Source: CAWDMN01 sp963803155 | GTDB lineage: Bacteria > Acidobacteriota > Terriglobia > Versatilivoradales > Versatilivoraceae | Direction of reading: 5' to 3' | NCBI GenBank assembly: GCA_963803155.1 | Contig: CAWDMN010000094.1 | Location: 1-25,589, forward strand | Length of the DNA stretch: 25,589 bases | In this document: positions 6,926 through 15,096 of the stretch, in pieces | How positions within the stretch are numbered: the first letter of the stretch is position 1 | Layout: each line of letters starts with the position of its first letter | Notes under the pieces: model-generated | What the model saw: only the letters and a program-made list of their open reading frames with translations | Told to the model about the DNA's origin: nothing | Database searches by the model: none | Program-made: the position numbers and the translations under genes

Positions 6926-8593
6926 TTATCGACTTGTCCCGGTGGATTTGGGGCGTGCTAATCCCTTGATCGCCTTTTCCAAGCTTGATTTCAAGTCGAG
7001 GTTCCGGATCAAACGATGCAAGTAGTTGGGGTGGATGCCGAGAATTTTCGCCGCTTCAGTGTAATTCCCTCCGGCTTGGACCAGGGCTTTGTGGATCAAT
7101 TCTTTCTTTTCTTGGCGGAGAGATGCCTGGAAACGAGGTATTTCCTGAGATTGAGACGATTGAGTTTCCCAGATCGTTTCCGGCAAATCTTCCGGCAATA
7201 TCCAACTCGATGTTCCCAACACAACGGCCCTCTCAATGGCGTTCTCCAGTTCTCGTACGTTGCCCGGCCAGTCGTAATTGAGTAAAGACTGTAAAGCTTC
7301 CGGAGCGAGTCCCTGGATCCGTCTTTTGCAGATACGGCCATATTTTGCGGCGAAATGAAGGGCCAGCAGAGCGATGTCTTCTCTCCTGTCGCGCAAGGGG
7401 GGAAGCGTCAGCCGAACCACATTGAGGCGGTAAAAAAGATCCTGTCGAAAAAGGCCGTCATGGATGGCAGCCTCCAAATCACGGTTGGTGGCGGCAATCA
7501 GACGGATATCTGCCTCCAAGGTGCGTGTTCCACCCACTCGCTCAAAGGTCCGCTCCTGCAAGACCCTCAGCAGCTTGGCCTGCAGGGGGAGAGCCAGCTC
7601 GCTCACCTCGTCAAGAAAGAGCGTGCCCCCATGAGCCAGTTCAAGTTTGCCCGGCTTTTGGGCAATAGCTCCTGTAAAGGAGCCCTTCTCATGTCCGAAC
7701 AATTCACTTTCCAAAAGACTCTCGGTGAGGGCCGCGGAATTGATGGCAATGAAGGGCTGGTTGGAACGGGAACTGTTGTGATGGATGGCGCGGGCCACCA
7801 GTTCTTTGCCTGTCCCGCTTTCGCCGCAAAGCAATACGGTCGAATTGGTGGGCGCCACTTTGGCGATGAATTCCAATACTGCGCGTATTGGCGGGCTGGC
7901 TCCCAGGATTTCGTTGGCAAGAGCCATTTCTTCGCGCAGCCTTTTGTTTTCATTTTCCAGCGACTGGAAGCGCCGGGCATTTTCCAGCGCTGCCGCGGCA
8001 ATGCCTGACAACGCCGTCAACAACAAGATTTGTCCCTCATCAAAATGCGCCTCCCGATTTACTACCGCCAGATAAACCGTCCCCACGATTCTTTCAAAAA
8101 TGGCCAAGGGGACGCAAATCAGAGTCTGGGTTTGGCCTGATATCCCCGCATGGCGGCTCAATACGGCTACTTTCTCCCGGACGACCTGTTGGATGATGGC
8201 GTCACTCACGCATATGGGCGCACCGGACTGAATCCGGTTTATCCCGTATTCCGCGATTGAACCATCAAATTCTGACCCCATGAGATGAAGGGCTCCGATG
8301 TCAACGGAAAGTACTTCCATCAATGATGCCAGGAGTTGATGTTCCAGGGCTTCCAACCCTCGTATCGAGTTGATCGCGGCTATGAAATTTAGAACGGATA
8401 AAAAATGATGAGTGATTCGATCTGACGAAAATAGCTCGTTCAACAACTTTCCCGTGAGAAGAGGATTTTCCTGGCCAGAACTGAGTCGCAGCGATGAGGG
8501 AAATGATATATGTCCTGCAATGCGCTCGACTGGACTTGATTGGGCCTGGCTATTCTCAGGCACTTTAAAAAATTGAAGAGGAACACTTCCCAC
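6926..8593 (-). CDS. Sigma54-dependent Fis-family activator with GAF sensor domain
   Basis: A 555-aa bacterial enhancer-binding protein. Residues about 65-205 look like a GAF domain, the probable signal input. A short coiled linker leads to the AAA+ domain with Walker A GESGTGKE (257-264), the sigma54-contact loop GSFTGA (304-309, a variant of GAFTGA), Walker B GGTLFLDE (322-329) and the DWPGNVREL motif (441-449). A C-terminal Fis-type helix-turn-helix follows (about 498-532, GGNYTEAAKILGIHPNYLHR). There is no receiver or FHA domain. It is encoded 222 bp upstream of the selenoprotein gene on the same strand, so it may control that gene; I saw no clear -24/-12 site in the gap. The GTG start at 8593 lacks a strong ribosome site and is uncertain. 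Confidence 0.93.
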   Translation of the reverse strand: MGSVPLQFFKVPENSQAQSSPVERIAGHISFPSSLRLSSGQENPLLTGKLLNELFSSDRITHHFLSVLNFIAAINSIRGLEALEHQLLASLMEVLSVDIGALHLMGSEFDGSIAEYGINRIQSGAPICVSDAIIQQVVREKVAVLSRHAGISGQTQTLICVPLAIFERIVGTVYLAVVNREAHFDEGQILLLTALSGIAAAALENARRFQSLENENKRLREEMALANEILGASPPIRAVLEFIAKVAPTNSTVLLCGESGTGKELVARAIHHNSSRSNQPFIAINSAALTESLLESELFGHEKGSFTGAIAQKPGKLELAHGGTLFLDEVSELALPLQAKLLRVLQERTFERVGGTRTLEADIRLIAATNRDLEAAIHDGLFRQDLFYRLNVVRLTLPPLRDRREDIALLALHFAAKYGRICKRRIQGLAPEALQSLLNYDWPGNVRELENAIERAVVLGTSSWILPEDLPETIWETQSSQSQEIPRFQASLRQEKKELIHKALVQAGGNYTEAAKILGIHPNYLHRLIRNLDLKSSLEKAIKGLARPKSTGTSR

Positions 8594-8683
8594 TCGTGAT
8601 TAATCTCCATCCCTGAACGATAGACCCCAATTTTCTGAATCATTCAGTAGTCGACCCGACAATGTGATAAACCGTCTCAACTG

Positions 8684-8714
8684 ATTATAAGTTGGATGGG
8701 AGGGTGTGCGTCAA
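8684..8714 (-). promoter_or_regulatory. Candidate sigma70 promoter of the sigma54 activator gene
   Basis: On the minus strand TTGACG (8714-8709) is followed after 19 bp by a perfect TATAAT (8689-8684). Transcription would begin near 8677, leaving a leader of about 85 nt. The spacer is slightly long. Confidence 0.45.
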
Positions 8715-8757
8715 AAAGCGGGACAGATGATTTAGACAATTTTTACTACTACGTTAG

Positions 8758-8808
8758 GGAAATGCTATCCGATTGGATAGGGATACACGCCTTTTGGATA
8801 GCATTTCC
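8758..8808. repeat. 13-bp perfect inverted repeat with an internal third arm
   Basis: GGAAATGCTATCC (8758-8770) is matched by GGATAGCATTTCC (8796-8808). Inside the loop a second GGATAG (8775-8780) can also pair with CTATCC (8765-8770), giving a short alternative hairpin with loop GATT. The two pairings exclude each other in a transcript; at DNA level they give three half-sites. Confidence 0.6.
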
Positions 8809-8932
8809 ATGTTTTACCGATGTGGGATTACGGCAGTTTGGTCGGCCAGCCAAAAAACATATCGTTGCTTCTGTGCGGCTTAATAGAGAGCATCCTGATT
8901 TCGGCTGCCTTCGATCTTAAATGGTTTGTAAA

Positions 8933-8953
8933 TTGCATTAATTAAAAATGCAA
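8933..8953. promoter_or_regulatory. TTGCATT-N7-AATGCAA dyad
   Basis: A perfect 7-bp inverted repeat with a 7-nt AT spacer, 230 bp upstream of the small secreted protein gene. A further TGCATT half-site follows at 8960-8965. This is a plausible operator, but no factor can be named. Confidence 0.4.
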
Positions 8954-9185
8954 AGGGTGTGCATTTCGTATGAGAAAATGAGCAGGATTTTTGAGGACAC
9001 TCCAGGTTTTTCAAAAAAAAATGACGAAAAGTGAATTTCCCTCGCGTAGGAATGTGAACCGGGTGATAAGGATGCGGGCGCGCTTCATCAAGAAGCGGTT
9101 CCTTTAATAGAAGAGTTCCCATGCACTCCATATCCGCATCACAGAGGATCCACTTCACCCGCGAGGAATCTTGAGGAGAAAAAAA

Positions 9186-9635
9186 ATGAAAAAGAACATC
9201 TCGTTGCTTGTGGCCGGATCACTGCTGTTTTTAGCTGGCATCGTGATTCAAGCCGGAACGAATATGCGCAATGCTTGTAGCGCAAATATCCCATTTGACT
9301 TCTATGTCAAGAACGCCAAGCTGCCGGCGGGGCAATATACCATCCGGGAGTCCAATTCTGGAAATGCGCAACTGCTGATTCAGAATAATGATGGAGGGAA
9401 TTCAGCATATGTGAACTCCGTCGGGGCAACCCCCAAGAATGAAGAGTTTGGTGGAAAATTAGTTTTCCATCGATACAATAACGATTATTTCCTTTCTGAA
9501 ATTTGGGCGGCGGAAAACGTGATGGGTCACGTGATCACCCCATCCAAGAAAGAACTTGAGCTGGGAAATGACGTTTCACAGGTTTCGAAGGCAGGCTCCA
9601 CCAACTTCAAAATTGTTGCAATTGCCTTGAAGTAA
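9186..9635 (+). CDS. Small secreted protein, conserved type seen in Acidobacteriota
   Basis: A 149-aa protein with a clear signal peptide (MKKNISLLVAGSLLFLAGIV, cleavage after the Ala near residue 23). The mature part resembles the secreted hypothetical proteins common in Acidobacteriota genomes: IPFDFYVKNAKLPAGQYTI, then a predicted beta-rich domain with GGKLVFHRYNNDYFLSEIW. Function is unknown. I chose ATG 9186 because GAGGAG lies at 9173-9178; a TTG at 9171 overlaps that site. It stands alone, divergent from the sigma54 activator, with dyad elements upstream that suggest regulated expression. The family placement is from memory of its hallmark motif. Confidence 0.85.
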   Translation: MKKNISLLVAGSLLFLAGIVIQAGTNMRNACSANIPFDFYVKNAKLPAGQYTIRESNSGNAQLLIQNNDGGNSAYVNSVGATPKNEEFGGKLVFHRYNNDYFLSEIWAAENVMGHVITPSKKELELGNDVSQVSKAGSTNFKIVAIALK

Positions 9636-10611
9636 TTGGGTTCATTTCTTCTATACTGCTTTGTTCAGCCGACTCTCAATCTGTATCAAGTATTGGTTGA
9701 TAAGTGACTACTCGGCTCTCCCTGCCATTGTGAAACTGGGGGAGGCACGAAGCGAAGGTCGAGCGCGGAAACATGGGAATCGCGAGACAGTGCACGAATG
9801 CCGAGTTGATTGCTCGTTGACACTTTGTGCTTTGGCGCGGCATAGCGGTGCAGCAGATCCAAATGAAAAGAACGAAGCGCACGCGAGCGCTCAACGATGT
9901 GAATATCAGCGGATTAATATGGCTTGTTGAGCGCCGTTTGTTCCTCAAAAGTATTTCCCCTAGGAAGATTTGAGTTCGGGGCACTTTGCCGATTCCCAAA
10001 TGTTTCCACAATCCCAATTGCAATATCGATTGAGTTTCACCTCATAATTCCATTCAGCCAGAATTCCGGAGCTGAAGTCTACAAAGGCCAAACTCCATGA
10101 AGCCGAATGGACATGGTTCTTATTTCTCCATCTTCTGAATTCAGATTCATTACACAATGAGTTGCTTCTATAACAAATCCACATATGTTTCCTTCCACAA
10201 TTAACTCTCAAACCCAGTATGCTGCGTAAGGCCAGTGACTGCGGGTTGTCGACTGAAGGGCTTATAATTCCAATCCGCATTTCTCGAGAAAACGGGCAAA
10301 ATGCAGGCGGGATTCCCCCATCCCGCTCTGTGCTTCGCGCCGTGAGGGCATGGCGCCTCCATCCAGTCTGCTTTCCTTCGAATCCTCAAAAAATATAGTG
10401 GCAGTGACCAGATACCGGAGCTTTCTGGGAGGACCGCTTATCTCAGAAATGCTGGCTAATCAGTCGGCCTTCCCATGAATGCCGGAGCTGCCTGTGGCGA
10501 TCGGCAATATCGACAGCCTAAACCATGTTATATTGATTTTATGCACCAAAGTTTGCATGAGAAAGGTGCAAGATCCCGCGTGCAGGGCGGGAACGGATGT
10601 TGGGAGGGATT
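9636..10611. other. Long intergenic stretch with no convincing gene
   Basis: Nearly 1 kb lacks recognisable coding. A minus-strand frame 10184-9960 (74 codons, rich in Trp and Cys, AAGGA upstream) is the only small ORF with a plausible ribosome site; it matches nothing I know. A short hairpin CGGGAT/ATCCCG lies near 10309-10326. Just before the porin gene an ATGCA(10541-10545)/TGCAT(10554-10558) dyad could be a metal-regulator site, but this is weak. Confidence 0.4.
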
Positions 10612-12048
10612 ATGAAAAACGTTTGGAGGGGAACGAGGAGTGTTTTTATCCTGCTGTTGGGAATGGCCTTCGGGGCGGGATATACCATGGCGCAAGGGAC
10701 TATTCCCAATCAGGAAACTCAGCCGAGTGGGAAGCCGTCTGTTGGATCCTCATCTGCTTCCCAACAGGCTTCCGCCATTTTATTGCAGGAATTGAAGAGC
10801 CAAATTGAGAGTTTGAAAGCGGATTATGAGAAGAGAATCAAAGCCCTGGAATCCCAAGTCGAACAGCTGCAAATTCAGACCCTGCAAGCCTCTCCGGCCG
10901 ATGCGGAACTGGCTCTTCAGGCTGCGGCGCCCGCGGCCAAGCCAGCTGTGCAGGTCATCCCGGGAGCGCTTAATCCCGCCATTTCCGCTGTTGGGAATTT
11001 CATCGGCCGCATCGATAATCAGAAGGTCTTCAACGGAGATCTTGAACGCGTCGACAATAAGATGAACCTGCGAGAAGCGGAGTTGGATATGCGCGTACCC
11101 ATTGATCCCTACGCGGATGGAGTATTGATTGCCTCCTTCGAAGCGGGGACTCCGGGACGTTATTCCGTCGACATTGAAGAAGGATATTTCAATCTGAAGA
11201 AGCTGCCTTTTTTGGATCGGCCACCGCTAGGCCTCAAGTTGAAGGTGGGACGGTTCCGTCCGGCCTTTGGCAAATTCAATATTCTGCACACCCATGATCT
11301 TCCACAATCGTACCGCCCCTTGCCCATCCAGGAATTCCTCGGGGAAGAGGGCTTCAACCAGAACGGAATTTCCGGGAACATATTTCTTCCGACTCCTTGG
11401 GATCGCAATTCCAGCCTTGATGCGACAATGGAGGTGTTGACGGGGGGAGATATTGCTATTTCACCCGCTTCGCAGAGTCGAGTTTCCTACTTGGGACATC
11501 TTCGCTGGTTCCGCACCTTCAAGGATTCGCACAACGTGGAATTAGGCTGGTCCGGTTACTTTCGCCCGTCTCGAGCGGCTTTGCCCGCGGTTAATCTTTA
11601 TGGAATCGATATGATGTACCGATGGAAGCCGCTACGCCTGGGCGAGTACAAATCCTTCTTATTCGGCAGCGAGGTCATGTTTTCTCCTCAAACTCATCCT
11701 GAATCTTTGGAATCACCCGAAGTGGCGCGGGCCATCAGCTTGCAGGGGATTTTGCCCGGGCAAGGCAAACCAAAAGGATACACTCTATTCGGCCAATGGC
11801 AATTTGACAGTCGAAAATATGCTGGCGTGCGCTGGGATCAGACGGGCACTTTGTATAATCCATCTCTCAACCGACGGAGTTTGACTCCGTACTTTTCTTA
11901 CTACTTGAGTGAATTTCTCCGTTTTCGCATTAATTTTGAACATCGTTGGAGCGATCTAGTTACGGAGAATGGACGCAACTCAGTCTATTTGGAATTGAAC
12001 TGGATTTTTGGATCCCATCCGCCCGAGCCGTTCTGGGTGAACAAATAG
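10612..12048 (+). CDS. Outer-membrane porin-like protein of a metal-uptake cluster
   Basis: A 478-aa predicted outer-membrane protein. The start ATG 10612 follows GGGAGGG. A signal peptide ends near TMAQG. A coiled coil occupies roughly residues 50-85 (LKSQIESLKADYEKRIKALE and onward). The remainder is a beta-barrel-like region rich in aromatic alternating strands, closing with WIFGSHPPEPFWVNK. The gene is followed after 39 bp by a ZnuA-like gene, so it probably helps bring the same metal, or its complex, across the outer membrane. It lacks an obvious TonB box or plug domain. Barrel and export are visible; the metal role is inferred from neighbours. Confidence 0.8.
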   Translation: MKNVWRGTRSVFILLLGMAFGAGYTMAQGTIPNQETQPSGKPSVGSSSASQQASAILLQELKSQIESLKADYEKRIKALESQVEQLQIQTLQASPADAELALQAAAPAAKPAVQVIPGALNPAISAVGNFIGRIDNQKVFNGDLERVDNKMNLREAELDMRVPIDPYADGVLIASFEAGTPGRYSVDIEEGYFNLKKLPFLDRPPLGLKLKVGRFRPAFGKFNILHTHDLPQSYRPLPIQEFLGEEGFNQNGISGNIFLPTPWDRNSSLDATMEVLTGGDIAISPASQSRVSYLGHLRWFRTFKDSHNVELGWSGYFRPSRAALPAVNLYGIDMMYRWKPLRLGEYKSFLFGSEVMFSPQTHPESLESPEVARAISLQGILPGQGKPKGYTLFGQWQFDSRKYAGVRWDQTGTLYNPSLNRRSLTPYFSYYLSEFLRFRINFEHRWSDLVTENGRNSVYLELNWIFGSHPPEPFWVNK

Positions 12049-12087
12049 GGGGTCTTGTAGTGTCACAAAGATTGGGAGGATCGTGTG

Positions 12088-13131
12088 ATGAAATACATCA
12101 GAATGTTGTGTAGTGCAAGTTTGCCGTTACTGCTTATGTTGCCGTTCGAAGCCGCCTCCAAAGGCAAAGTCCAGGTAGTCTGCACTTTGCCCACCTTGAA
12201 GTCGCTGGCCGAAGAAGTGGGTGGAGACCGAGTGGAGGCGATTGCCTTGGCAAAAGGCGACCAGGACCCACACTTCGTCACCCCCACTCCAGTCTTGATG
12301 CAAAGGACGCGGGAAGCCGACCTGTTCATCGAAAATGGATTTTCACTGGAACTATGGGCCAACGAGGTGGTCAATGGTTCGGGCAATTCCAGAATCTTCA
12401 CCGGCACGCCGGGAAGAATTGTCGCCGGCAATGGGGTCTCGGCTCTGGAAGTCCCTTCGGTGGTTTCTCGTGAGATGGGAGATATCCATCCTCAAGGGAA
12501 CCCCCATATCTGGCTGGATCCATTGCTGGCCAAAGTGGAGGCTGGCAATATCTGCGAAGCCTTGAAAAATGTGGATCCGGCGGGAGCCGCTTATTATGAA
12601 TCGCGTAAGACTGATTTTTATAAGAGAATCGATGAAGCGCTGTTTGGTCCGGATTTGCTGAGACTTTTGGGAGATCAGAAACTGACGCGCTTAGCCTGGA
12701 GCGGCCAGCTCATCCCTTTTTTGCAGAACAACCAACTGGGCGGACAGCCGCTATTGAACAAGGCGGGAGGATGGCTGAAAGCCTCTCAGCCCCTGTGGGG
12801 AATCAAGGCCTACGAGTTTCACAAAGTCTGGGCATATTTCGCAAGGCTGTTTGGATTGCAATTGCTGGGGACCATCGAGGAGCGGCCTGGAATCCCGCCC
12901 GGCCCGCAACATATCCGCCAGGTTACGGAAAGAATCAGGGCGGAGAAAGTCCCCTTGATCCTGGTGGATAATTTTTATGATCCGTCTCTGCCCAACCGAG
13001 TTGCACAACAGACGGGAGCCAAAGTGGCGCTTCTCCCCAACCAGGTGGAAGGAGAACCGGGGATCAAGAATTATTTCGATCTGCTCAATCGCTTGATTGC
13101 CAAAATGACGGCAGCTTTGCAGGCGAGGTGA
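12088..13131 (+). CDS. ZnuA-like metal ABC transporter substrate-binding protein
   Basis: A 347-aa periplasmic protein of the cluster A-I (ZnuA/TroA/adhesin) family that binds Zn2+ or Mn2+ and delivers it to an ABC-3 permease. A signal peptide ends near residue 23. Candidate ligands are H62 (GDQDPHFVTPTP), H140 (GNPHIWLDP) and H245 (YEFHKVWAYF), with an acidic fourth ligand probably in the C-terminal EPGIKNYFD segment. The His-rich loop of classical ZnuA is absent, so metal specificity is open. ATG 12088 sits 8 nt after GGGAGG; GTG 12085 is also possible. The permease follows after a 295-bp gap and no ATPase gene intervenes. Confidence 0.9.
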   Translation: MKYIRMLCSASLPLLLMLPFEAASKGKVQVVCTLPTLKSLAEEVGGDRVEAIALAKGDQDPHFVTPTPVLMQRTREADLFIENGFSLELWANEVVNGSGNSRIFTGTPGRIVAGNGVSALEVPSVVSREMGDIHPQGNPHIWLDPLLAKVEAGNICEALKNVDPAGAAYYESRKTDFYKRIDEALFGPDLLRLLGDQKLTRLAWSGQLIPFLQNNQLGGQPLLNKAGGWLKASQPLWGIKAYEFHKVWAYFARLFGLQLLGTIEERPGIPPGPQHIRQVTERIRAEKVPLILVDNFYDPSLPNRVAQQTGAKVALLPNQVEGEPGIKNYFDLLNRLIAKMTAALQAR

Positions 13132-13426
13132 AATAAGGTGGGTAGTCTGGATTTCCCCCGAAACAGACTGGAGCCGCGGTTGCTGGAGTGTCCATATCTT
13201 TGGGTTTGCGTTGGCATGATACTCTTCGGGTTGAGTGGGAAGCGCCCAGCCCCCTCGCAAACGTGGCGTAAAGTGGTGGCGCTTCGCGAATTTGATTATT
13301 TTGCGAATGGTAAAAAAAGCGGACTCAACGGCGTCTGTAGAGAAGAATCTACCGCCGGCATCTTTATATTGAATCCTCAAACGCAATTCTATTGCTGCAG
13401 CATTTGATTCAGGAGAGGAATAATTT
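13132..13426. other. Gap between binding-protein and permease genes
   Basis: An 89-codon frame fills 13138-13407, but it shows no Walker motifs or other ABC-ATPase signature and no family resemblance, so I do not call it. A bulged hairpin GTAGA/TCTAC flanked by GGCG/CGCC lies near 13329-13355. Confidence 0.4.
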
Positions 13427-14884
13427 ATGCCCGCCTTGCTCGAACTCCAATGGATGCTCATTCCTTTTTTAGCCTGTCTGGTACTTTCGATCAATCATGT
13501 CTATTTGGGGATTCATGTGATTGCGCGGAAAGTGATTTTTGTCGATTTAGCGTTGGCCCAAATTGCGGCTTTGGGAGCCACTTATGCGCTGACCCTGGGC
13601 TACGATCCGATGGGCGATTCATTCCCGGTTTCGCTGTTCTCGCTCGCTTTTACTTTTGTGGGGGCGATTGCCTTCTCCATCGCTCGGATGCGCAAAGAGA
13701 AGGTTCCGCAGGAAGCCTTCATTGGGATTATTTACGCTGCGGCTTCGGCCGGGGCGATTTTGATTCTCTCGAAATCGGCCACTGGCGGAGAAGAGCTGAA
13801 GCACATGTTGGTGGGAGATTTATTGTTAGTCTCTATGCCAGCGGTGAAAACCATGATCCTGTTGTATGGGGGGATCGGCCTCTTTCACCTGATTTTTCGC
13901 CGTCAATTCCTGGCCATTTCCCTGGACCCAGAGGGGGCGGAAGCCCGTGGAATCAACATTCGATTTTGGGATGTCCTGTTTTACATGTCGTTTGGAGTTG
14001 TGATCGTAAAATCCGTTGCCATCGTGGGGGTCTTGCTGGTGTTCTCCTACCTGGTGGTACCCGCGGTCATTGCCCAGATGTGGAGCGATTCCGTACGGGG
14101 AAAACTGTTGGCGGGATGGCTTGTCGCCATTGTGGCCAGCACGCTCGGCATTCTCTGGTCGTTCCACTCCGATTACCCCACCGGTCCCGCCGTAGTGGTG
14201 ACCTTGGGAATTTTCCTGGTGTTCTCCGGCATTATTTATTATTTTCGGCATGCCCGGTTGAAATTAAGAGCGCTTGGAAATGTCGCCATTCTTGTGCTTT
14301 TTGTCATCGGTTTTTTTTCCAGCCTGTCCTATTTCAAGAAACAGGAAGTAGAGGGGGCGGCGATTTCTCAATTGGCTCCCGTCGATCAATTTTTGGAGGA
14401 ACTGAAACAGCCAGTTGAATCCAATCAACTGGATGCCATCACGCATTTGGGGGATCTGCATGATTCCCGCATCGTTCCGGCTCTAACCGATTTGCTGCTG
14501 CGGACCAAATCCGAGCAGGTGATCGAAGCAACCGTGGAAGCCTTGGCAAAGCAGCAGGATCCCAGGGCGATTCCGGCGTTACACCATGCTGATGAGGGGA
14601 ACTTTGACGATTTTATGAAACTCAGCATCGCCAAAGCTGAACTCTCCATGGGGGACACGGAAGGATTCGACACGCTGTTCAACATATTAAAAGATGCTGA
14701 AGCTGCCTTTGCCCGCCAGCAGGCCAATGAATTGCTGGAGGCTAAATCCGGGCGAAAATTCGGGTACCATCCGGATTTGCCTGTCAGTCAAAATCATGCG
14801 GCACTGCAGAAGATCCAGGATTGGTTACGGCAGGAGGGAATGCATCTGGAGTGGGACCGTCGGAACAAAAAATTCAAAATCTGA
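13427..14884 (+). CDS. ABC-3 family metal permease with C-terminal HEAT-like extension
   Basis: A 485-aa protein. Residues 1-300 are an ABC-3 (ZnuB/MntB-type) inner-membrane permease with eight or nine hydrophobic segments and the family signatures HVYLGIHVIARKVIFVDLALAQ and GVLLVFSYLVVPAVIAQMW. Such permeases are normally about 270-300 aa. Here residues 310-485 add a soluble cytoplasmic or periplasmic tail with HEAT-like helical pairs (LGDLHDSRIVPALTDLLL, ALAKQQDPRAIPALHH). The ATG is preceded by AGGAGAGGAA. It forms the metal uptake cluster with the preceding porin and ZnuA-like genes. The ATPase expected for an ABC importer is absent nearby. Membrane domain call is firm; tail function is unknown. 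Confidence 0.9.
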   Translation: MPALLELQWMLIPFLACLVLSINHVYLGIHVIARKVIFVDLALAQIAALGATYALTLGYDPMGDSFPVSLFSLAFTFVGAIAFSIARMRKEKVPQEAFIGIIYAAASAGAILILSKSATGGEELKHMLVGDLLLVSMPAVKTMILLYGGIGLFHLIFRRQFLAISLDPEGAEARGINIRFWDVLFYMSFGVVIVKSVAIVGVLLVFSYLVVPAVIAQMWSDSVRGKLLAGWLVAIVASTLGILWSFHSDYPTGPAVVVTLGIFLVFSGIIYYFRHARLKLRALGNVAILVLFVIGFFSSLSYFKKQEVEGAAISQLAPVDQFLEELKQPVESNQLDAITHLGDLHDSRIVPALTDLLLRTKSEQVIEATVEALAKQQDPRAIPALHHADEGNFDDFMKLSIAKAELSMGDTEGFDTLFNILKDAEAAFARQQANELLEAKSGRKFGYHPDLPVSQNHAALQKIQDWLRQEGMHLEWDRRNKKFKI

Positions 14885-14960
14885 GAATGGTGGATCTCCC
14901 CCGTAGAGAGAGAAGGGAATGGGGGATTAGCCGTCAGCACACGATGATAAAACCAGGTGG

Positions 14961-15058
14961 GACGCGCGAGTGTGACGAAGTCACCCTTCGCGCGTCGCTT
15001 GGCCAGCCTCGTCTGTTCAGTCAGCGGGCACCCGTGACAGCGGTCACATGTGCCCGCT
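14961..15058. repeat. Two tandem hairpins with shared GTGAC/GTCAC core
   Basis: Hairpin 1 (14961-14996): GACGCGCGA/TCGCGCGTC outer stem, small internal loop, GTGAC/GTCAC inner stem, loop GAA. Hairpin 2 (15023-15058): AGCGGGCAC/GTGCCCGCT outer stem, 2x2 internal loop, GTGAC/GTCAC inner stem, loop AGCG. The outer stems differ in sequence but keep the same 9-bp length and architecture. Confidence 0.7.
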
Positions 15059-15096
15059 CCACCTATGTCCAATTTTGATTTTCTGAGGAGCCGCTC

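Larger units (their letters stand above)
8594..9185. other. Divergent regulatory region, no gene
   Basis: About 590 bp between the divergent activator (minus) and the small secreted protein gene (plus). It holds a candidate sigma70 promoter for the activator, a 13-bp inverted repeat with an internal competing arm (8758-8808), and a TTGCATT/AATGCAA dyad (8933-8953). I see no convincing ORF. Confidence 0.5.

Noticed and set aside
9960..10184. 74-aa minus-strand Trp/Cys-rich ORF
   Set aside because: Plausible ribosome site but no recognisable family; isolated; left as a note only.
13138..13407. 89-codon frame between the binding-protein and permease genes as a remnant ATPase
   Set aside because: No Walker A, signature or Walker B motif in any frame.
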